Shown piece by piece: positions 59,139 through 64,000 of a stretch of DNA of 64,000 bases. Numbering within the stretch: the first letter of the stretch is position 1; each line of letters opens with the position of its first letter. A program made the position numbers and the translations under genes. The DNA lies in the NCBI GenBank assembly GCA_020310875.1, contig CM035407.1, positions 87,247,458 through 87,311,457 of the forward strand, written 5' to 3'. A model generated the notes under the pieces. That model worked only from the letters and a program-made list of their open reading frames with translations, made no database searches and was not told the origin of the DNA. This DNA comes from Ceratopteris richardii. Taxonomy: Eukaryota; Streptophyta; Polypodiopsida; Polypodiales; Pteridaceae.

Positions 59139-60412
59139 TGTGAAGAGATGGATAGGTATGTGCTTGAAGATGAAGAGGTGTTGCAAAATCCTTGATCTAC
59201 ACCAGCCAAATGAACTCCACGAGTATATGGTGGGCCCTTTTAGCTTGCCAATGGATGTATTAGACACCCTATGTACCTTGGAAGATCACTCTCAAAAAGA
59301 TAGATCAAAACAGATAAGTTGGAGTTAGCTCAGAGGTGAAAACTTGCTATTCTTAGTTCATACACCTGTCCAGTGTTTTACATAATTCTCTGAGCACAGC
59401 AGCAATTAGCTTGATTCCTTTTGGGGAAGTCTAGGTAACTTAAAGAGCTAACTTTCAAGAGTAATCTCATCAGAAATAATGAACCACACACTGAGAATGA
59501 GTTTTAACAACTGATGACATCATCCCGATTTTCACGGCCTGCTACAGTTTGAGACCAGTGAGCAGAAAAATCCACATAACTCAAAATATAGGAATCCAAT
59601 GATTATGAAAATTTTTATGGTTATACTAGACAGTACGCTGAGTCCAACAAGTTTTAAATCACTGAATTTGGATAAGTAACCACTGAGAAGCACCTCTGAC
59701 AAGATGAGTGAAAAAGTCGGGTACCTGACAGAGAAGTGAAGATGAACAGACCCTGTTGACTTCAAATGAACATAACTGAAGTTTGCAACATCCAAATGAC
59801 ATGAAAATTTGTGAGCATATAGTAGACTTATAGAGATAACTTTACCAAGTTAAATCACTGAAAAGGATGCACCAAGCTCAGAGAAAACATCTCTGCAAGC
59901 TGACTGAGAAAAACTGAGAGTAATGGCAGTGAGTAGTACACTTCACAAGAACATGGAAAGATGAACTCAAATAATCATGAAAATGAAAATATATTGCTTG
60001 TACAATACAATGACTTACTGATACATATGTGTGCCTTGTAATCACACCTTGATATGGCATAAAGCTCAGCTCTTGGAGGTCTTCACATAGGTCTCTCTAA
60101 CCACGACTAAAACTGCCATCTATTTATAGTTGAGTTTGGGAGGCTAACTTCCCTCAATCACTCTCCAATCAATCAATGATTGATTTGATTATCTACCTAC
60201 CACAAATCACGAATTCGTGGCTCCTCTTTCCCTTTTTGATCATGTGGACTCAACCACTTAAGATTCTCTTACTTTTACATTAAGTAAACTCTCCAAAAAA
60301 TTACAAGAGGTAGTTCACAAGTGAACTTTACATAGTCTTCATTTTGAAGCTTCTTTTATGACTTTGAGGGACTCAAGCCAATACTTAGGCTTGTCATAGA
60401 CTTGCTCCAACA
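59139..60412 (-). repeat. Cop8 5' LTR (1274 bp)
   Basis: Partner of 53599-54872 with the same length and ends. Confidence 0.95.
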
Positions 60413-60417
60413 ATTTC

Positions 60418-61468
60418 TTTACATGGTCTATGGACTATAGAAAAATCAAATTCTTCGAACAAAAGTAGCCACCTCCATATCCTCCCAGTCACTTGTGGCT
60501 TGTTCAATAATACATGAGTGGTTGATGATCAATATGATAACAAATTTCACACCTAGCAAATAATGATAAATCTTTTGTACAGCAAAAACTATTGCTAGGG
60601 CCTCACTTTCTATGATGCTATAATTTTTTTCAGCCTTAGTCAAAATTCGACTAGCATACTGAATAAGGTCTATCAAGTTTGTATTCTTCACTGTGTTGAG
60701 CCAGAACTGCACCCACTGCATATGCACTAGCATCTACATGTACATGAAAAGGTTTTGACCAATCTAGTGTGATGAGAATTGGTGCAACCACAAATTTGGA
60801 CCTTAATGTTTGATAAGCATTCTCTTCTTCTTCTTCCCATTTAAAGGGTACTTCTTTACCATTAAGTCTAGTCAGTAGTCTGGCTATCTCTGCATACATT
60901 GTGATAAATCTTTTGTGGTACCTAGTATGCCCCAAGAAGCTTTGAATCTCTTTAGGAGATTTGGGTTTAGGTAAGTTTATTATAGAAATACTTTTATCAC
61001 GATTCAGAGCCATACCTTTAGCAGACACCACATGTCCCAAGAGGGTTCCTTTTGTCACGATGAAATGACATTTATTCGGGTTTAGATTTAGTTTACTCTC
61101 CTTGCATCTTTTAAAAACATTCTACAGCTGTCTCAAGTGATGGTCCAAGCAATCCAAAGGGGTCTCTTTGTGAGATCGTGAAAATGAAGAAAAGGCATCC
61201 ATGAAAATTTTGATTGTTTCTAGGGTCCAAAAATAAGGTTGACAGTCCTGTTAAAGGTGGTTGGAGCATTTATGAGTCCAAATGGCATTTTTACATACAC
61301 ATATGTGCCCAAAGGTGTGATAAAAGTAGTCTTTTCAGGATCCTTTGGGTGGATGGATATTTGGTTATAGACACTAAAGCCGTCCATAAAGTTATATAAT
61401 GCGTGTCCAGGCACTTCTTCAATGACTTGCTCTAGAAAAGGCATGAGGAATCCATCTGGAATGGTCAC
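60418..61468 (-). pseudogene. Gyp1 reverse transcriptase C-terminus and RNase H
   Basis: The frame 61468-61220 reads VIEEVPGHALYNFMDGFSVY, HPKDPEKTTFITPLGTYVYV and KMPFGLINAPTTF, gypsy RT palm motifs (blocks B and C). Then stops appear; the YxDD block is replaced by decayed sequence near 61200. 61058-60651 gives GHVVSAKGMALNRDK and the hinge IQSFLGHTRYHKRFI. 60733-60446 gives RNase H with YASRILTKAEKNYSIIESEA and LAIVFAVQKIYHYLLG. Cop8 interrupts just before the ADHLS word. Confidence 0.88.
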
Positions 61469-62262
61469 CTTGTTGAGTGCTCTAAATCAACACAAATCCT
61501 GATTTTGTTGGTATTCTTCTTTGGTACTATAACCATTGGTGAAAGCCATTCTGAATGTTCCATAGGAATGATGATTCTTGCATCCTCCATCTTCTGTATT
61601 TCCACATAAATAGCTTCAGCATATTTTGGGTTAAGTCTATAACTCTTTCCTCTTATTGGTTTGGCTCCGTCAACAAGAGCGATTGTGTGCTCTCCATAAT
61701 TGGCAGGCACTCCTTCTAAGTCTTTATAATGCCATGCAAAAGCAGCTTGATATATCTGTGTAAGTTCCTGCCCTTTCTTTTGTACCCACATAGTGTCTTT
61801 ACCCCAGTCATGAATGAGATTTGCATGCCTCAGCCATCGTCTTCCAATCAAGAGAGGAAATCCCCCCTTTACCTGGGGAAGTCTTAATACCACAAAATCC
61901 AAAATGAAGAGATTACCTTGTACTTCCAATGGAACTTTTGGGATCACAACCATTGGCCTTACTTTACTTTGATCTACCAAAGTAACGGTGAAGTGGGCTA
62001 GTCTGGATGGACATAGGCCAAGCTTCTCCATGTTATGCTCAAGCATCAAATTACTGCAAGACCCATCATCCACAATGACTCCTCGTAGCTTTAATCCTTT
62101 AATTGTTATTGTCAGTCTGGGACTTTTATAGTCGGTGAGAGGTGCTTCTTCTACACCCTTCCCTTGGCCTAAGGCAGTAGTCTTGGCCACCAAGGTGGAT
62201 GAGGAAGCCTCATCAATAATCTGCAGTACTTCAGACTTCAATTTTACATCCATGTTTATCAA
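61465..62262 (-). pseudogene. Gyp1 protease and RT start
   Basis: A 265-codon open frame. Protease: LKLRGVIVDDGSCSNLM (about residues 55-71), in which the usual D-S/T-G is D-D-G, then FPLLIGRRWLRHANLIHDWG. RT start: YRLNPKYAEAIYVEIQKMED, IIPMEHSEWLSPMVIVPKKN and KIRICVDLE. A frameshift at the end (after ICVD) leads into the next RT piece at 61468. The region between protease and RT contains a spacer of about 60 residues. Confidence 0.88.
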
Positions 62263-62523
62263 CTCAAGAATACTAACTTCTATTTTAATTGACTTGAATG
62301 ATCTTGAAGCTCCAAATTCCCTAAGGTCATTTTTGATGTTTTATTTCTCAAGTTCCTTGTGGGCTCGGCTATATGCATTCCCAATGAAACCGTTAGTTTT
62401 TTTTTAATCTTCTTTTTGTGTTACCTCTTCACATTTTGTTGAACTTCCTTTCTCTTGTGTTGCATCTTCATATATATCTGATATGCTCTGATGTACCCTT
62501 TGATCTTTGTCACTTCCAGTAAT

Positions 62524-63193
62524 TTATTCCTGGTTTGGTTCTTCTAGAATTTTCCCTTTGTTTCTTGTCTGCATGACCATGGAGTCGATTTCTTCTAATT
62601 GTACCACTCTAGTGGATGCTGATTGTACAACAATGGCTCCCTCTACTGCTCCATGATTATTTACTGAGATCATTTGGAGATGGGGACCAGATGTAGATGC
62701 TTTGTTTTGTGGGAAACAATTTTTATAATGATCCCTGACATCTAGGCAATTCTTGCAAAGGTGAGCATTTTCTGGCAGGGTGCATTTACTTTGATAATTT
62801 CCACACTCTCCACACCTAAAACAGTTAATTGGCCTTCTAGGCCCATTTCCATAATTACCTCTAGGTCTTTGATTATAGTTGTTACCTTGGTTGGGGGTTG
62901 TCGCCATTACATTGGTTTGAATATTGAGCACCTCCTTGTGCCCAATAAGGTTTTGCATGCATCGCTCTTGATTGACATTCATGGGCCTCATGACCAGCTT
63001 TCCTGCATATTAACAATGGACATTCACTTAGCACATGACCCTGCTTACTACACATGGTACACCATAGCCTACTTTTGATGCCACCCCCTTTGAGTTTCTT
63101 CAACTCGTGTCCAAGCTGAACCAGCTCTTCTACTTGAGCTTCCTCTTCCTTTTGTAGCTTTAATGCTTCAGTTTCCCTCCTCAATTGAGTCAC
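62524..63193 (-). pseudogene. Gyp1 gag, nucleocapsid part with several zinc knuckles
   Basis: Two overlapping pieces. 63193-62882 has a coiled-coil-like segment (TQLRRETEALKLQKEEEAQV) then CTMCSKQGHVLSEC and CRKAGHEAHEC. 62991-62524, in another frame, has CFRCGECGNYQSKC and CKNCLDVRDHYKNC. Thus four Cys/His clusters are spaced along about 150 residues, whereas one or two is usual for plant gypsy gag. Some have irregular spacing and may have lost a ligand. Confidence 0.75.
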
Positions 63194-64000
63194 ATCATTC
63201 TCCTCCTCTTTATGGGGCTTATTCCTTTTTTATCCCTCCAGCTCTTTCCTTAGCTAAATTACTGGATCTTCAGGTTCCGCAGGATATGACAAATTGGAAG
63301 AGCTTGCCCCATATTGCTGTCTAATTTGTTCCAATCTTGTAGCTATATTGATAAATTCTTCTATTGTGGATGTTGTTAAAACCAACTCCTTTATTTTACA
63401 TTGTGTTGATATGGGAAGTGGTTTAGCCAACCACTTCTTGATAAAAAAGTCATGGGGAGGGTCTGGTAGTTTGGCCATCAGTGCCTTAGCTCTGGTCACA
63501 AATTCTGGGAAGGTCTCCCCAGGACCTAGTCTAAATTTTCTAATTCTTCAATAATGTTTTCAGTTGTGTTCCCTTGTTGGAACTGTGTTCTAAATGCTTG
63601 CTTCCCATGTGGTGAAATAGTTTTTGGTGAACTGATTAAACCATTTATCTGCTAGCCCTTCTAATGTTGTAGGAGAAAGAACAAAAAATGCATCTTCTCT
63701 TCCCATCAAACCCCTTATTTTACATAAGGCTAAGAACCTCCTAATGTGCTCATCTGGGTCTCTGTGCTAGCCCTCTGAATGATGGAAATTTGATATTCAA
63801 TCTAGAAAGTAAAGTTTCCAAATCTACCTGGGCTGCCATATTCTTTACTGATGTCGATGATGATGGGCTAGTTGATTTTGGAATAACCTTCCTTCTTGTT
63901 GCTTTGCAAGTGACCCTCAAGCTTTGAGACCCGGTTGCGGTCATGAGCTTTTCATACTCCTCTTAGTTTAAGAGAATTCCAATGGAAGAAAGATTACCTC
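63194..64000 (-). pseudogene. Gyp1 gag, capsid part (runs off the window)
   Basis: Readable pieces: ETLLSRLNIKFPSFRG (near 63800), HIRRFLALCKIRGLMGRED (near 63740), DKWFNQFTKNYFTTWEA, and the open ORF 63499-63254 (MTRAKALMAKLPDPPHDFF, EEFINIATRLEQIRQQYG). These match the retrotransposon gag capsid pattern. The 5' LTR and primer-binding site must lie right of 64000. Confidence 0.75.

Larger units (their letters stand above)
53594..60417 (-). mobile_element. Cop8: complete Ty1/copia element inserted in Gyp1
   Basis: Two 1274-bp LTRs (53599-54872, 59139-60412) with TGTG...AACA ends, flanked by ATTTA (53594-53598) and ATTTC (60413-60417), a target duplication with one mismatch. Joining the flanks rebuilds the Gyp1 reading CKEIIMADHLS. 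About 29 LTR differences by hand count. Inside are primer-binding site, gag, protease, integrase, RT, RNase H and polypurine tract (54873-54884, TTGAGGGGGAGC on the minus strand). The coding region has two TGA stops and one frameshift. It is related to Cop5 by protein text. Confidence 0.95.

Overview
The window looks like a stretch of repeat-rich nuclear DNA from a land plant with a large genome. The evidence is many plant-type Ty1/copia retrotransposons with primer-binding sites matching initiator tRNA-Met, a Ty3/gypsy element, L1-type LINE fragments with the plant zf-RVT ending, two BED/DUF659/hAT-C transposase genes, and AT-rich satellites and microsatellites. No bacterial organisation and no convincing intact host gene is visible. 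The lineage (seed-free plant, gymnosperm or angiosperm) cannot be settled from the sequence alone.

Layout: 126-1335 is an AT-rich tandem array. 1402-3567 is a decayed hAT transposase (hAT1). 3620-4404 holds an unknown minus-strand ORF relic and 4456-5165 a 33-bp minisatellite. 5238-15740 is a minus-strand pile-up of four copia relics (Cop1 to Cop4); Cop1-Cop3 belong to one family and Cop4 to another. 16400-19695 is a nearly intact hAT element (hAT2). 19695-22028 holds LINE 3' ends (LINE-a, LINE-b and two bare tails). 22512-28961 is a very young plus-strand copia (Cop5). 29190-29912 is LINE-c. 30581-30726 is a CA/TA microsatellite and 30840-31925 a second, older array resembling the first one. 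32819-36700 holds LINE pieces in both orientations (LINE-d minus, LINE-e plus). 37522-50747 is a full-length copia (Cop6, minus) with a second complete copia (Cop7, 39773-45743, minus) nested in its reverse transcriptase. 52204-64000 is a gypsy element (Gyp1, minus, running off the right edge) split by a complete copia (Cop8, 53594-60417, minus).

The order of events can be read from nesting and terminal-repeat divergence. By hand count the LTR pairs differ at about 2 of 1022 positions in Cop5, 5 of 297 in Cop7 and 29 of 1274 in Cop8. Cop6 LTRs differ more, which fits Cop6 being older than the Cop7 inside it. Target-site duplications are readable for Cop5 (GTTTT), Cop6 (TATAC), Cop7 (AGAGC) and, with one mismatch, Cop8 (ATTTA/ATTTC). 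Every coding region has at least one stop, frameshift or deletion, so none is obviously autonomous today; Cop5 and hAT2 are closest.

I do not see a clearly new multi-gene system. The observations most worth a second look are structural: a 5S-rRNA-like segment lying antisense in the leader of Cop7; two tandem tRNA-like B-box modules inside the Cop6 LTRs; an exactly duplicated primer-binding site in Cop6; a 312-bp higher-order satellite that contains a 50-bp piece of the neighbouring hAT transposase; and a related ~80-bp satellite about 30 kb away. All identity counts are by eye.
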